The position numbers and the translations under genes were made by a program. Under the pieces are notes generated by a model. The model was not told the DNA's origin. It ran no database searches and saw only the letters and a list, made by a program, of their open reading frames with translations. Below are positions 1-13,546 of a DNA stretch of 64,000 nt, piece by piece (the stretch's first letter is position 1; every line of letters starts with the position of its first letter). The DNA comes from Warburgia ugandensis (taxonomy: Eukaryota; Streptophyta; Magnoliopsida; Canellales; Canellaceae), in contig CP141136.1 in the NCBI GenBank assembly GCA_035236585.1, positions 54,515,136 through 54,579,135 of the forward strand, written 5' to 3'.

Positions 1-2119
1 AAGTTATTGCTTTAGCTTCCCATAACATTCATATATGAAGATACTCATGGATAGATTCTTGACTTAAAATGTATTTGTTACATATGTTCACATACTATAT
101 TCCAACTTCATGTCCTAGTTCTATAATGCTACCTTAAACTAGACATATTAGTACTTTTAGAAGGCAAAAACAGCCATGCTTTTCTTATTTGCACTTACGC
201 ATTCTTTATGGAGTACACAAAAGAGTGTCAAGCAATCAATTTCTCTATCTTCAACTCAACGTGCCCACATATATTCACTTACAAAATCAGTGTCATTCTA
301 TATAGTTATATGTCACCATGTGCACATGTTGGTTGAGTTCGATGTTCATGAGCTCCCCATGCTAATTTTCTCAGAACTTTGCGTATTTCCCTCTTATGGA
401 TTGTTTTCTATATTAAGTTCCCAATGGTATCTTCCATCTTTTGTCTTTGTCCATATCTATATCTAATGTATAAAGTAATTGATTATAAGATACAACTTTT
501 TGAGAAGAAGGGATGCCTTAGTAGGGTCATGAGAGGAAGTTTTAGTGGGGATACTGAAAGTAACCTTGGAAGAAGAACAAGTACATTCAAGGATGATAAA
601 TGGAATATATGGTAAGGATGTTCAGGTAGGAAAATGCTCACTACCTCTATGAATAGTCATTATCAAGTGATTCTATAGAATCACTAATAAGTGGCTTCAT
701 GTTACAAATTGAAACATGGGTTGGACTTGTCCATACACCCAATTTTAGTCACAACTTACTAAATGTAGGTCTACTTTCCTTCACACTGATGAGGAAACAA
801 AAGATTGTATTTGTCAACAATATAAGTGCTAAAATATTTCAAAAATTCCTGAAATGAACATAACCCTACATTTCCTACCAAAAACCTACAATTATGTGAA
901 TTTTATCACTTTTCATATTTAAATGGTTTACTTCATGGAACTCTATTTCTGTAACAACATTTTATGTTACCAGCCCCATTTTGAAACCGAATCTCTTGAG
1001 GACTCTCTCATTTCCATCTATGTCATTTTCACCTTTCCTCTTTTGGTCCTACATTGACCCAAATTTGAAAAGTCTTTCTATCTAGAGATTATAAATAGGA
1101 AATTTGACAACAACACCTATAACAAAGAATAATTGAAAGCAATAGGAACTTTTATTACTTGGGCATAATTCTTGGTTCTTGAGAAAATATTAAGGGGATT
1201 ATTCTTAACCTAAGGGCAAGGATTAATAACTAGCAATTGAGGTAATTTCGTTATTTTAAGTTTTACAATTTTACCTTGACTAGTGTAATTCTTTTTAGTT
1301 TCTATTATATGTCTAGTTTTGTTTTTAGCTTCTATTTCTTGTCTCATGCTTAATCTTCAATTCCATGTTTAGTTTCATGATTTTCTTAAGAATTCATGCT
1401 TAATGTCCATATTCTTATTCTAGTTATATATCAATTTAATTTGGATTCTTTGATTAATATTCTCCAGTACATTTAATTTAGATGTTCCATGCTTTATTAG
1501 GTTATTCTATGGTGTTTCAGACTTGCTAGACTCTTATCTAATCCTTTTATTTTTTGGGTACAAAAAGGGGTCCATTGATTAGTGTAACTAATATACTCCC
1601 CCAATCCATTGAAATTTAAAAACTAACTACATTGCTCTATCTTTTGGAGGACCACCTATATCCTCTCATTACAACTTCAAAATAAAACTTGGTGGAATTG
1701 AGGCCTGCTTATCCATAGTCATAGATATAACAAACAAGGGCATCACCTACAGATATGCACTGCATGAGGGCTTAGGGAAGTAGTAATCAAGGAAGCATAT
1801 GTAATTAGGGACTTTGCCTTCCACATTTGGACCTTCTCTTGAAACTGCATTGCATTCAAAGTATTTATTAGCGACTTTGAATAGCCATTTATCACTCTAT
1901 AATCCCTCTTAATATTCACATGATGCAAGTTCCTACTTGAATCACATGAGTATTTCTTTTATATTCTTTTATGAGGTCAGCTAGCTTTAAATGGATGATT
2001 TTTATTTTCCCTTGAGATGATTCTATGATTCAAATTCTTTGAATTAGTAGACAAGAGAGTTAATTGGGTCAATTTTTTTGCAACTCATGTGCAGGTGGCA
2101 ACTCCATTGATAAACCTTA
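1..2119. other. AT-rich intergenic DNA, no gene recognised
   Basis: Only short open frames with no recognisable domain occur here. Base composition is AT-rich, with long pyrimidine stretches around 1250-1400. I see no RNA gene, paired repeat or clear transposon end. Confidence 0.5.
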
Positions 2120-4533
2120 GAGTTATAAGGTACATAGAGGGTATGATATTAGAGAAAGAAATGAGATGGGGGAAGCTATACTTGATTTTGTGTTAATATA
2201 TAACCTAGCTATAGCAAATGCATACTTCGAGAAGAGGGATGAACACTTAATAACCTTTAAAAGTGGACCATATAAAAGCCAAATAGACTTTCTTCTACTT
2301 AGAAATATCAAAAGATCAATTTGTAAGGTGATAAGTGGTGTGAGTCTAACCTCACAACATAGACTAATGGTTATAGATATCTACATTAAAGTATGAAAGA
2401 AAGGAAATGAACTTAATAGATGTCTATAAATGAAGTGGTGAAACTTAAAAGGAGAGAATATATCATCATTTACAACAAGTTGATAGTAGAACGAAACAGG
2501 AACAATGAAACAGAAGTAAAATCCATGTGGACTAATATGGCCATGTCCATTAAAAAAGTGAGAAAAGATGTCTTGGGAGTATCTAAATCTAAAAGGGAAC
2601 CAACAAAGAAAACTTGGTGGTAGAGTGAAAAAGTGCAATAAGCTACTAAAGAGAAACATATGTGTTTTAAAGCATGGTAGATGACTAAAAATAACAAAAA
2701 CTTTGAGAAATATAAGAATGCTAAAAAATTTGCTAAGAGAGTAGTAAGTGAGGCTAAACTTAAGGTATATGATGATCTCTATAATAGATTACGATCAAGA
2801 GAAGGTGAGAAAGATGTGCTTAAACTTGTAAAAGTAAGGAAAAAGAAGAGTGAGGACTTAGATCGCATTAATTATATTAGAAGTAATGACCAAAGGGTAC
2901 TAGTCAAAGATGACGTGATCAAACAAAGATGAAAAAGTTACTTTTATAAACTGCTAAATGACAATTCCCATGAGAATATGGAGATTGAAAGTATCGTAAA
3001 CTCAAATAATGGTTGAAATTATAGATATGATCTCGTAGGATTAGAATACCTAAAGTGAAAGAGACATTGCAAAAGATTAAATCAGGTAAGGCCCTAAGGC
3101 TCAATGATATATTAATAAAGGTTTGGAATTATATGAGAGATACTAGAGTAGTTTGGTTAACAAAGTTGCTTAACAATATTGTAAAATTGAAGAAAATGTC
3201 AGACGAATGAAGGAAGAGTTCCATTATACCAAGTTATTAGAATAAAGGAGATGTATAGAATTGCACTAATTTTCAAGGGATCAAACTTATAAGCCATACC
3301 CTGAAACTTTCTAAAAGAGTGATTGAGAAGAGACTACAACATGAAATGAGTGTGTGGGAGAACCACTTTGGTTTTATGCTTGGGAGGTCTACCATGGAAG
3401 CTATTCTCTTGATTAGACAATTGATAGAGAAATATAAGGAGATGAGGAAGGACCTTCACATGGTCTTTATTAACTTAGAAAAAGCTTATGATAGATCCTT
3501 AGAGATTTAATGTGGCGGGTATTGGATGAGAAAGAGGTTTCATTGTGGTGTGTAGACATAATTAAGGATATGTATAAGGGAACGATAACAAATGTTAAGA
3601 CCAATAGTGGAGAAACTAGTAACTTTTCCATCACTACAAGATTGCACCAAGCATCGGCATTGAGCCAGTACCTTTTCATGTTTGTTATAGATGAGCTAAC
3701 AAAACATCTGTAAGAAGAGATTCCATGGTATATGTTATTTGTAAATAATATAGTTTTGATTGATAAGATAAGGGATGGCATAAGTACAAAGCTAGAGTTA
3801 TAGAGAAATGCATTAGAATATAAAATATTTAAAATTAGCCGAACTAAGATAGAGTATATGGAATTCAATTTTAGCAAGGAGAGTAGCATGAGAAGAGCAC
3901 TGGTAAAGATTGATAACCAAGAAGTCCCCTTAGAAGAACACTTTTGATATTTGGGATCAATAATTCATGAGTCCAGAGAGATTAAGAGGGAGGCTACCCA
4001 AAGAATCCAAGTGGGTCGGAACAAATGGAGGTGCACCTCTGAAGTTTTGTGGGATTGGAGGGTGCTACTCAAACTAAAAGAAAAATTCTATAGGATGCCT
4101 ACAAGGTTGGCATGCTCTATCAATCAAAGTGTTGATCAGTTAACGAACAACATGTACATAGGATGAGCATCGCTGAAATGCAGATGTTTAGATAAATGAG
4201 TGGAAAGACAAGAAAGGATAGAATTAGAAATGGAATCATTAGACGAAACTTTAGGAGTAGCACCAATAGGTAACAATATTAGTGAGATTAGACTTACATG
4301 GTTTGGACATGTCCAATAGAGACAAAAAATGACACCAATTAGGAGTAAGGCTATCCAAGTCAAAGGTTGTAAAAGGGCAAGGGGAAGAACTAAAAGAACA
4401 TGTATAGAAGTGGTGAGAAAACATTTAAAAAATTTGGGACTAAATGAAGCCACGACACTTAATAGAGGGGAATGAAGGAATAAGATTAATGTGACTGAGC
4501 CCTAATAGGGATAAGGTCTTGATGATGATGATT
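2120..4533 (+). mobile_element. Decayed RTE-type non-LTR retrotransposon (LINE), 5'-truncated
   Basis: The conceptual protein is cut by many stops and frameshifts, but its pieces run in order. About 2166-2395 is the end of an endonuclease domain (SQIDFLLLR). About 2520-2930 is the linker before reverse transcriptase (KDVLGVSK, VVSEAKLKVYDDLYNRL). About 3319-3715 is the RT core with a motif A-like stretch ([10 protein letters not shown]). About 3950-4490 is the C-terminal part, including a trace of the conserved W-FGHVQ segment. The element ends in a GAT-type simple repeat at about 4521-4533, as plant RTE elements do. The same family recurs on the other strand at 49.1-51.2 kb in far better condition, so this copy is the older one. 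The 5' end is missing and I found no clear target duplication. It cannot be functional. Confidence 0.85.
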
Positions 4534-7500
4534 CTGATGTGTAGTGTCTTATCTCTTGCATGTCTATATGTTTACACATATAGACTAAAATGAGAGGTAA
4601 AATGGTCATGTCTTTCAAGGATTTTATCTTGTTCCTTATTTCCTTCAAGGTCTTTTATCCTAAACATATTAACATGTATTTGATAGGTATTTGGTAGAGC
4701 CTGATAATAAAAAATATAAAATTAAGATTCATGTAATTTGGTTGAGTTTTGCATGGGGTCAACTTTCCATACTAAGGGACCTTGTTATTCTCTCTTTGGC
4801 ATAAAAGGCAAGTTTCTTTGGAGATGTTTGTGAAAAATATTTGAAAAACTCAAATCACCTTATATCATCTACTAGGGGATCTTATTGGAAGTAGTTTTTA
4901 CCAAAAGGATGGAAGAAGATGGATTTCCTTTTTCTTTATCAAGAAGTGACATTGAAGTGGTTTTATTAAGTTAATGAACTATTGATATTGTGCTCATTTT
5001 AGTGAAGCATATTTGCTATTATTTCAGGGGAATATATTTGTTTTGGATCCCTTAATATCATATCATTGGTGTTGAAACTTTGGTGATAGTTAAGTTATAT
5101 TGAAAAACAATATACTAAAATAAGCATGTTAAATGTGTACTCTTGCATCTTTGTTAGTTGAGGTAAAGAAATGTTTTATTTGGTGTGCGTAAGCCAGCAA
5201 GGTGTTTTGAGTAATATCATCTGAAGTTTTCAGCCTTCTATTATTTTATTTCCCTCAGTGAGGACTACTTCAAAGTGCTTGTTTAAGAATTCTAATTTCC
5301 AAATTACTATAGTAAGTTGGATGGTTTTAATAACTTGAAGTGAGCTTGATCTACATTTTTGTATGTTCAAGGATTAGAGTTACTATTATATTAATGAGAT
5401 AGGTATTGAACTTGAATAGTAAGATCCATCTTTTGAAAGGTGTTGTCTCAAAATACAATGTAATCCCATGATTACTTATTCTTAGAAACAACAACATAAG
5501 TGTACAATGTTGTTGCTCAAGTCTGTTCGCAAAGAGGGAAACTTTGGTCAAGTATGCAAATTATAGTATATCTCTTGTTCTCATTAAGGGGTACATACCT
5601 TGACACCATGATTTAAAGTTTGTTCTCTAGCTTGTGCAAGCCTTCAAAGCATGGTTTGAATAAATACATATTTTCAAGTTCTTAGCTGGCAAAATTGCAT
5701 ATTTTTCCTGTGCTCTTTCATCTACATCTCAAACAACCATGTTTATGCTTGTATTCAAGGTGAAGAGCATGACAACTGTAATGTTTAGTAGATCCCTTCA
5801 CATGAGTATGTAGCTCTTACATTCATGTTTGGAGCTTGCTTGCATGGATATGGTAGTGGTCATAGTTTGAAGATAGAGCTACCTCTAATGATAGAAATAA
5901 ACTTGAGAGTGAACATTGTCTTTACTACAACATCTAATAGATCTTGTTGAGATCTCATGATCATCCTTAGCAGGGTTGAAGAGAATGTATTGGAGACTGT
6001 AGTGCTCATTTGATGACCTTATTCAGGACAAGGAAGTTTTTGTGGTTTTTTTAAGGATATTAAGACTCTTGGTACTTTGTACCTTATGCAGTTGTCATGT
6101 CATCCTTTTCTCCCATACTATTGAAGAAAGATCAATAGGGGTTAAAACTAGGGTTTGAAAAGGAAAAGTTTAACAAGTTGTAGGAAAAAATCATGTTGGT
6201 TTCAAAGTGCTTCTTGGTTAGAAAAAACTTCTAACTAAACTTCTTAGTTAGACACCCTATTCTTTACATCCATTCCTATTGTAAATCATTTGTTAAGGTC
6301 AGCCATCTCAATATCCACCTCATATCTCACTCTCTTAACCCGAATTCCTGCTCCTTTAGGTTTAAGCCTACTCTCACTTTCCAGCCCCTTTAACCCTGTT
6401 TTCTAGTCCTCTAAACACTTAATATATTCCTAAAATCCCAAACATTCAAACCTTAGTCATCTAAATCACTCTTTCAAAATCCTATATGAAAACCCTAATT
6501 CATCTACACTTTTTCATGCATGCATAATTCATAAAATCTTTCTAGAACCTACAAACCTGTCTTGTTTCTAGTTATTTCACACTAAAATCTCAAACCCAAA
6601 TCAAGTTTGTTCACCATTAAGCTGTACTTAGAAATTTCCTTTGAAACCCTAACTTTACCCTTAGTTCCTTAAATTCATACAACCCTAGAACGTCCTTTTC
6701 GAACCCTAATATCAATACTTTCTACTTAAATCAGTCATAGCCACAATACATCAATTTCTACATATTGGTTCCTCCTCAACCATTTGAGAAACATCACTTC
6801 TTTCATGCTAAAGTTGCCTAGTTGGGGATAGTGTCTAAATTCTTACAGTACTTCTTACTCTTCTATATTTGGCAAGGTTACATCATACTTGCCTTTGTCT
6901 TTTACTTCCATGTTCCAAAATGTGCCACCAACAATCTTTCTCTTTGTAGTGTTAGCTTCTTTTCCATAGATGGCATATTTTAGATTTGGTAATAAGGAAT
7001 ATTATTGGCATGCTCATGAATAGTGTGGGGTCTTTCTATTGGCTAGCTAGCCATCACTAGATACTCAAGATTAATTGTCCATCAAGAGTTGTCCTCTCAA
7101 TAGCATTTTGGAGCAATTAATATGTTGGCATTATTATTTAGGCCTTCGTCCTCTACTGTTAGCGAAGAGGACATTTCATACTTCTTACTTAGTAGTCTAT
7201 TATGAGTTTGCATTGTGAGACTTTTTTTTTTTTTTTGAGGAAAAGAGTTTGCATTGTAACTCTTATAGAGTGGCTCTTTGTAGATGGCAAGAGAAAACAA
7301 TCTTTAGGTTCTCTTAATGACAATAAAAGAACCTTATGGGCTTCTCCCATTATGCCAATTCTAGCTCCTCCCTATGTGTTGATTGTGTTCCATCTACCTT
7401 TGATGATGGCCTTTTTTATGGCAAGACAACATGATCTTCAAGTTTACTCTTGATGACAATCGAAGAGAACAAAGTGTTCTACTTGTCATGATGATGGCAC

Positions 7501-9986
7501 TTTGTTATGGTAAGACAAAATGATCTTCAAGCTTACTGTGGAGAAGAGAACAAATTGGGTAGTATTTATTCCACGATAGATTTTTCCAACTAAAATATAT
7601 TCCATATTCTTTTGTTTTTCAATGAATTTTGTCATTTAGACACAATCAATCTTAAAACCTAAGAATAAGTCAATTTTTGTTTTGGAACGAACTACGCTTA
7701 TTCTCACCCATGGAAGAGATTGTTTTTTATTCTATAAATCTTATGAGTGATGGTTCTACGACAAATATCAAATGTATCCGAGAACTTAGAATCCAGGCTT
7801 TGGTTTGTGTTGCCTCTTCATTCCATTGTGTAATGTAAAGCCTTATTGTGAAATAGTTTCAATGTTTGTTAATATTTTTTGAAATAGATGTTCTCTTTTG
7901 CTTTCTTTTGAAGAGTTTTAGTGAGTTATCTAGTTGTAAGAAATCCAATTAGGTGACTAGATATGTGCATTCAAGGAGACATAAAGGAGAAATACCTTCT
8001 AGTCATTTTTTGCTAGTGCCCAAGAAATTCAAATGATATTGAAGGCTAGTAATACCAAGAGAAAGTCCAACTAACCTTTAAGAAGACATGGCAAAAATGA
8101 AGTTAGTCTAGGAACCTAATTTGTTCTATCCATGCTAACTAGTAATCTTGACTGACGTGACTCTTAAACGCCCACTCCAAATTATGAGATTTCTTAATCC
8201 TTTGAAATATAACTCCTTCAATGAAGGTAGTTTATCGGGCCATAGAGATTTCTAGAAGCACTTCAAAATGATATTTTTCGTATTAAGATAACAAGCAATT
8301 TAGACGTTTTTCTAACTTTAGAAAGGCAAATGAAGGCTGTTAAGGATGGGACACACCAGAGTACACAGCAATTCGTGATATTAATACATGTCCATTGATC
8401 ATCCTTGTATCCATTATGTTATAGTGTTAAATATGTTTGTAAAGCAGAAACATTGCATGCTAAACTCCAAACTCAAAGATCTTTACACGGGATGTCTCCC
8501 AGTCCAAAAGCCATACACCAATCTCCCAAATAGTTCTAGAGTCCTGCACATTCCAATCCTTTATACAGCTGGTCCTTTGAAGTTGTTATTCTTGTAAACA
8601 AAGTGAACCCTTTGGCTAGCATTAGAGCTTTCATTCTTTTGGTGGAGGTTGGTGCTTTTTTTGTTGATTGACTTGAAGATGAGTTGTCCAGTCATCTTCT
8701 TGAAGCTCTCTGACTTCCGTCAGGAAAAAAAACATCTCTTTGAATATGTCTCGTTTCTCTCTTTTAGTTTTCCCTTTTGAACCACAGTTAAGAGTTTTCT
8801 GAATCTAACTCCCTTATCTGTAGTCTCCCTATATGATTAAGAGATCCAATCTTAATTTAATGAGAAGAAGAATCCTTCATATTGTAACACTGCTTTGAAG
8901 AACAGTCCGTCTTCTAGTTGTTGTTTTTGATGGTGGAAATTGAGCTTTCTTCACGGTTCTTTAGAATTCCGTTCGCAAAAATTAGTTAAGACTTTCTTAT
9001 TGCTCTCTCCTAATCTATCAGAGCCTTTTCATTCAATATTTTGTTACTCCGACATTCGATCTGTCTCAAATCATTGCAGAATATATGCATTTTAAAGATT
9101 TTCCTCAAGCGCAAATGGTGTTGATTAAATTCAATCAAAAGAAAAATATAAGAGCTTGATCGGTTCATGTAAAATCAATTTCGTGAGAGGGTCATCTAGC
9201 ATGCTGTCATGGGCTTGCTAATCCTTCGCCTCACAACGTACGTTACTCATGCCATGATCCAACATTTGCCCCTAGTCAGCCTAGCTCCAATCTTGGAGTC
9301 TTGTTCGTAAGTACCTAGGACAATCAGTTCAACTCAAAAGAAGGAAGCACACTTAAAGACTCGCAACGAATGCTTACTCTATTACTCTCAAGAAGCTTTA
9401 CAATGCACAGATGGTCACAAGTGAGGAAGGCATCCACCTCCTCAGCTAATGATAAAGATCATGCCACAATTCTATGATCTGGTGAGACTAGTCTAGACTC
9501 TTCTCAAGATTATTCCACACTCTTTACAAAATATCTTTATTTACATGGAATACTCTATACACAATCTATAAACTCTAGACATTTGTCCATGCTAGGGCAT
9601 TTCTCGAGTCAGGCTTGGCACACAAGCCTTCCTACGCAAGTCTAACTCCTTGGGCCGTCTTCCAGAGTCTTCTTTCCTCTTCTTGTCAGTACTTTAGCCC
9701 AAAATCTTGATCCACTTGCCTGTGGAAGGGGCTGAAAGAACCTCAGACTAGTTACTCGATGAAAATGGGCGTAACTTTTGACTGATCATAGATTTGGCTA
9801 CTTTGCTTTAAAGAAAACAAGCTCCAATTCGGAGATAATTTTCTTCTTTTTTTTTATTCTTTTAAATCTTCATTCCTTACTCATTGCCAAAGTAAAAACT
9901 GATTGGGCTATTGGCAGAACTCTTCTTATCTGATTATTGCCAAAGGCAGTCAAATTGTGGTCCTAACTGCCATAACCTTAGGTGGT
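4534..9986. other. Long stretch with no recognisable gene
   Basis: No open frame here resembles a known protein. Two exact AAACCCTAA telo-box motifs (about 6490 and 6644) and two partial ones (about 6681 and 6701) sit in a pyrimidine-rich patch at 6300-6750. Part of 9190-9760 has the look of an LTR or other retroelement non-coding sequence, but I found no partner copy, primer site or coding region to support it. Confidence 0.4.
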
Positions 9987-10160
9987 GACTCCGGATTGAG
10001 CCGAATGGTGTTAAAGTGAAAATCATGACAGGATCCATATTGAGCTGATGGTGTTAGGCTAAAAACCATGGCAGACTCCAGATTGAGCTGATACTGTTAG
10101 GACTAAAACCGTGGCAGACTCCAGATTGAGCTGACCGCTTTAGGGTCAATACCATGGCAC
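9987..10160. repeat. Tandem repeat, 43-44 bp unit, about four copies
   Basis: Units start near 9987, 10031, 10074 and 10117. Each carries a variant of ACTCCAGATTGAGCTGA followed by a GTTAGG...ACCATGGCAG-like half. The units have diverged by several substitutions each, so the array is not very recent. No coding frame runs through it. Confidence 0.8.
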
Positions 10161-11052
10161 CATTAGATCAATATCTAGACATATCATAAAGAGGAAAGGG
10201 AGAATCTATCTAGTGAGAGCTCTAGCACATTCTCTATAATTAAGAACTACAAATGTTTTAGGTACATTCATCTGTAGAGATCTTGTCATATAGAATTTCC
10301 GGCAAGGCTGCAACCAAATGTTCTCTTAATCCTTTTTTTTTTTTTCTGAATGATAACGTGCTCTTAACTGTTAGACAAACAAAAATGCCCTACTATTAAG
10401 TTGTGTTCTCCTGAGTCTTGAATGTTTCTGTCCAATCCTTACAATTTGAGAATATCAGCTTTGGTGCGTTTCTGGTAAAGTCCCATGTGAAATAGTTTGA
10501 ATTTGAGCTGATTGTTTTCTTTTTCTTGTTTTATATCTTTGGGAAAAGTTTTGGTAAGTTATATAATGGTATGGATTTTGATTTTATAGGAAGGCAGGCT
10601 TTCAAAGAACACAAATGAGAAAAAATTTGGATTTGCTTTTGCCAATGCCACCAAATGAAAGTGACATTGGAGACTGAATGGTAAAGGTAATCTAGAGAAA
10701 GCTCCACTGAACCTGTGAGAAGATGTGGGGAAAGGCACGAGGAAAGCATAGTCAAGAGAAGCCAGTCTCGGAATCTGTCATCCTTCCACCATTTCCTCTC
10801 CAGTTTCCCAATATCTCTTAGAGTTTAGACATGCACGTAATTATTTCTCACGTCATGTCTATCCCGTATCTTCTACTTCTGTAACTTCTGTTCTGCTTGT
10901 TTGGCTGTTGTTGTGTCTGTACAATAGGATGTTCTCGTACTTAATCTGTCCAAAGCAACGGCTGTTTGTCCCACAATGTTTATACGGTCTCAATCTTTGA
11001 TACAATTATTTGATATATGAGGATCTTTGCTTATTGTAAGCTGTAGTTTAGA
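10161..11052. other. Intergenic, nothing recognised
   Basis: No supported gene or repeat is seen. The right end is the insertion site of the chromovirus: GATTT at 11053-11057 is the left copy of its target duplication. Confidence 0.5.
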
Positions 11053-11057
11053 GATTT

Positions 11058-11508
11058 TGTTACATCCCCAATATTTCGAATCTACTCTAGAAGGAAGTGA
11101 TAGTTACAGAGAAGCTAAACAAATCTGTTACAGATCAAGAGGTTACAAGTCTGTTACAGAGGATCTCTTTGCAGATCCGATTAGGAGGTTACAATTTGGC
11201 TGGGAAGTAATGCAATCAGTTGCTAGGATATCCAAATATAATCAGTCAGTTAAGAAAATATACAGACAGTATTCAATCTGTTATGGATATTCAGTCTATT
11301 ACAGCTTTGGAGGGTTAAAAAGGGAGAAAGTACGGAAGAGAAGGGGGGAGGAAAAGAAGAAGGAAGTGAGTTCAGGGAGGAACTACGGTTCCTATCTCCT
11401 GGGTCCAAACCTTCTTGTAATTTCCTGGTTCTGACTTCTTGTAATCACTCTTCCATCAATAAACAAGGTTCCATTTCCCATTTTTATCTGCTCCACATAG
11501 CTCCATCA
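11058..11508 (+). repeat. 5' LTR of chromovirus
   Basis: This copy is 451 bp and starts TGTTACATCC, ending CTCCATCA. It matches 16370-16851 almost throughout. It lacks three short blocks present in the 3' LTR: about 7 bp near 11171, about 10 bp near 11366 and about 14 bp near 11497. A TATA-like AATATA and an AATAAA (near 11458) lie inside. Confidence 0.95.
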
Positions 11509-11509
11509 A

Positions 11510-11521
11510 TGGTATCAAAGC
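11510..11521 (+). other. Primer-binding site (initiator Met tRNA type)
   Basis: TGGTATCAAAGC starts two bases after the LTR end. It differs by one base from TGGTATCAGAGC, the usual plant primer site complementary to the 3' end of initiator methionine tRNA. Confidence 0.85.
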
Positions 11522-11538
11522 CTGGTTCGATTCTTAGG

Positions 11539-12812
11539 GCATGGTAAAAACAAGATCAGATAAGACGGAAACCATGGAGAAAGAGCTGGAAAGCTGAGAG
11601 CGGAGGTGGGGAGCATGAAAGACGACTTGGGACGATTGCAAACTAACGTTACAGGTATAGGGGAATACCTGCTGGAGATCAGAACCTGGATGAGGACTCG
11701 GCAGGATGGTGCAGAAACTTGCCCAGATCCGGCGGGAGATAGAGGAAGAGCTCGAGCAGTTGAGGCAGGTGAGTCATCGGGTGGGGACAACCAGGGTCCT
11801 CTGGCGATCCCAGAAAACCCTAGAATTGAACCCAGACAACTGGATCTTCCGATCTTCAACGGCCAGGACCCTCACGGCTGACTGTGTAGAGCTGAAAGGT
11901 ACTTCCAGCTGAATCATCTCCCAGATGGGGAGAAAGTGACGGCGGCGTCCGTCTGCTTGGAGGGAGAAGCCCTCCATTGGTTTTTGTGGTCAGATGCTAG
12001 AGCTCCAATTAGATCCTGGTCAATTTTCAGAACTGCCCTCCTCCAGAGATTCCAGCCATCACAATCCGGCGATGACCATGAGACCCTCTTGTCGCTGCAA
12101 CAGGTCTTCTCCGTCGCCGACTACCGCCGGAACTTCGAGCTACTCTCAGGCCCCCTGGTGGATCTACCCGAAGAGTTGCTAAAGGGGACTTTTCTCAATG
12201 GGCTGCGGGAGGAGCTGAAAGCCGAAGGCCGAATGTTTCGGCCCACCTCCCTAGCTGGGCTCATGGACTTGGCCCAAAAAATTGAAGAAAAGAATGAAGC
12301 CCTCGAGCGAGTAAGAACCCACGGGCATAGAGGTGGGTATGGGTTTAAGCCACAAGGGAATAATGGACCCTCACTAAAGGGCCCTGTCCTTGAGTCTAGC
12401 CCACAAGGGCAATTCCGTCATTTCCAACCCCAACATTTCACTAGACCACCAGAGAAGACGAGAGAGCTAGGGTTTCGGGAAGGACGACCATTACGCACAG
12501 GGGATTCTTCTCCGGCCAGGCGTGACTCTTTCCAACGATTATCGGAGAAGGAACTACAACAACGGAGGTCGATGGGGCTATGCTTCAAGTGCGATGAAAA
12601 ATACTCGCGCGGGACACAGATGTAAGAATCGCCAACTCCAGGTGCTGATCCTAGACAAAGAGGAAGAAGATGGCGAGGATCCGGCCCATTCAAGCATAGA
12701 GGAGGCTACCCCACCTGAGGAGGAGACAACCCGACTAGAGGTGTCTATGCAGGCCCTCGTCGGGATGTCGGTTGCCGACGTGATGAAACTCAGAGGGACT
12801 TTGGCTCAGTGA
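11539..12812 (+). pseudogene. Chromovirus gag (capsid/nucleocapsid), broken
   Basis: Gag would form the particle and bind element RNA. The reading starts at the ATG at 11539 (MVKTRSDK), hits a stop within 20 codons and resumes in other frames. The capsid part is best seen at 11606-12625 (DLPIFNGQDPHG, then EGEALHWFLWSDARAP and RFQPSQSGDDHETLLSLQQ), with a stop at about 11880. A CCHC zinc knuckle (CFKCDEKYSRGH, then C) lies at about 12580-12625 but is split across two frames by a frameshift. An acidic linker follows to about 12812. No intact product is possible. Confidence 0.85.
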
Positions 12813-13280
12813 GAGGTGGTCATCCTCATCGACACAGGGGCCTCCCATAACTTCATAGCTAGGAGGCTGGTCAACGAGTTGCAAATCCCTGTTACGGATA
12901 CCAAGCCCTTCAGCGTTTAGGTGGGAGACGGGTTCTGCATCAAGGGGGATGGCGTATGTTGAGATCTCATCCTGCGCCTCCCTGGCTTGGTGATCAAGCA
13001 ACCCTTCCATCCCTTTGAGTTGTGCGGCACAGACTTGGTCCTTGGAATGGCCTGGTTCCGCACTCTTGGAGACGTTGGGGCCAACTACCGTGAACTCACC
13101 ATGGAGTTCGTCACGCAAGGCCAGAGGGTAACCCTGAAGGGTGACCCATCCTTGTCGCAGTCGAGCTTGTCCTTCAAGGCCCTGCAATTTGCCATACCCA
13201 GTTCTGGTGCATCATATATGATTGAGTATCAAGGCCTGCAGTTAGAGACGGAACCACAACAAATCATAGACCATCCCTAA
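12813..13280 (+). pseudogene. Chromovirus aspartic protease, broken
   Basis: The active-site motif DTGASHNF is intact at about 12831-12854, so the catalytic aspartate is kept. The frame is nevertheless closed by a TGA at about 12810, a TAG at about 12918 and a TGA at about 12960. The downstream half (ELCGTDLVLGMAWFRTLG, about 13018-13070) matches the usual flap and C-terminal part of retroviral-type proteases. The stops mean no polyprotein cleavage enzyme can be made. Confidence 0.85.
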
Positions 13281-13529
13281 CTGCAAAATCTACTGGACCA
13301 GTATGCCCCTCTCTTCAACCAGCCATTACGCCTGCTTGTTAACCGACCACATGACCATGCCATTAGGGTGCAGGATCACACTGCACCCACTAATATCAGG
13401 CCATACCATTATCCGCACTGTCAAAAGAACGAAATTGAGCAGATCATCAAGGAGTTATGGGACGCTGGCATCATTCGGGCCAACACCAGCCCCTATTCCA
13501 GCCCAGTATTATTATTTAAGAAGAAAGAT

Positions 13530-13546
13530 GGGGGGGGGGGGGGGGG
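13530..13546 (+). repeat. Poly-G run, 17 bases
   Basis: Seventeen consecutive G at the left edge of a tandem duplication; the second copy starts with an eight-G run at 13765-13772. It interrupts the RT frame just after the KKDG segment. Confidence 0.95.

Noticed and set aside
660-900. Possible copia-like pre-integrase fragment
   Set aside because: Only a weak likeness in one frame; no zinc-binding residues or neighbouring copia domains.
9190-9760. Possible solo LTR
   Set aside because: Composition is LTR-like but no paired copy, ends with target duplication, or primer site could be found.
11606-11977. Minus-strand open frames over gag
   Set aside because: They are shadows of the GC-rich gag coding strand.
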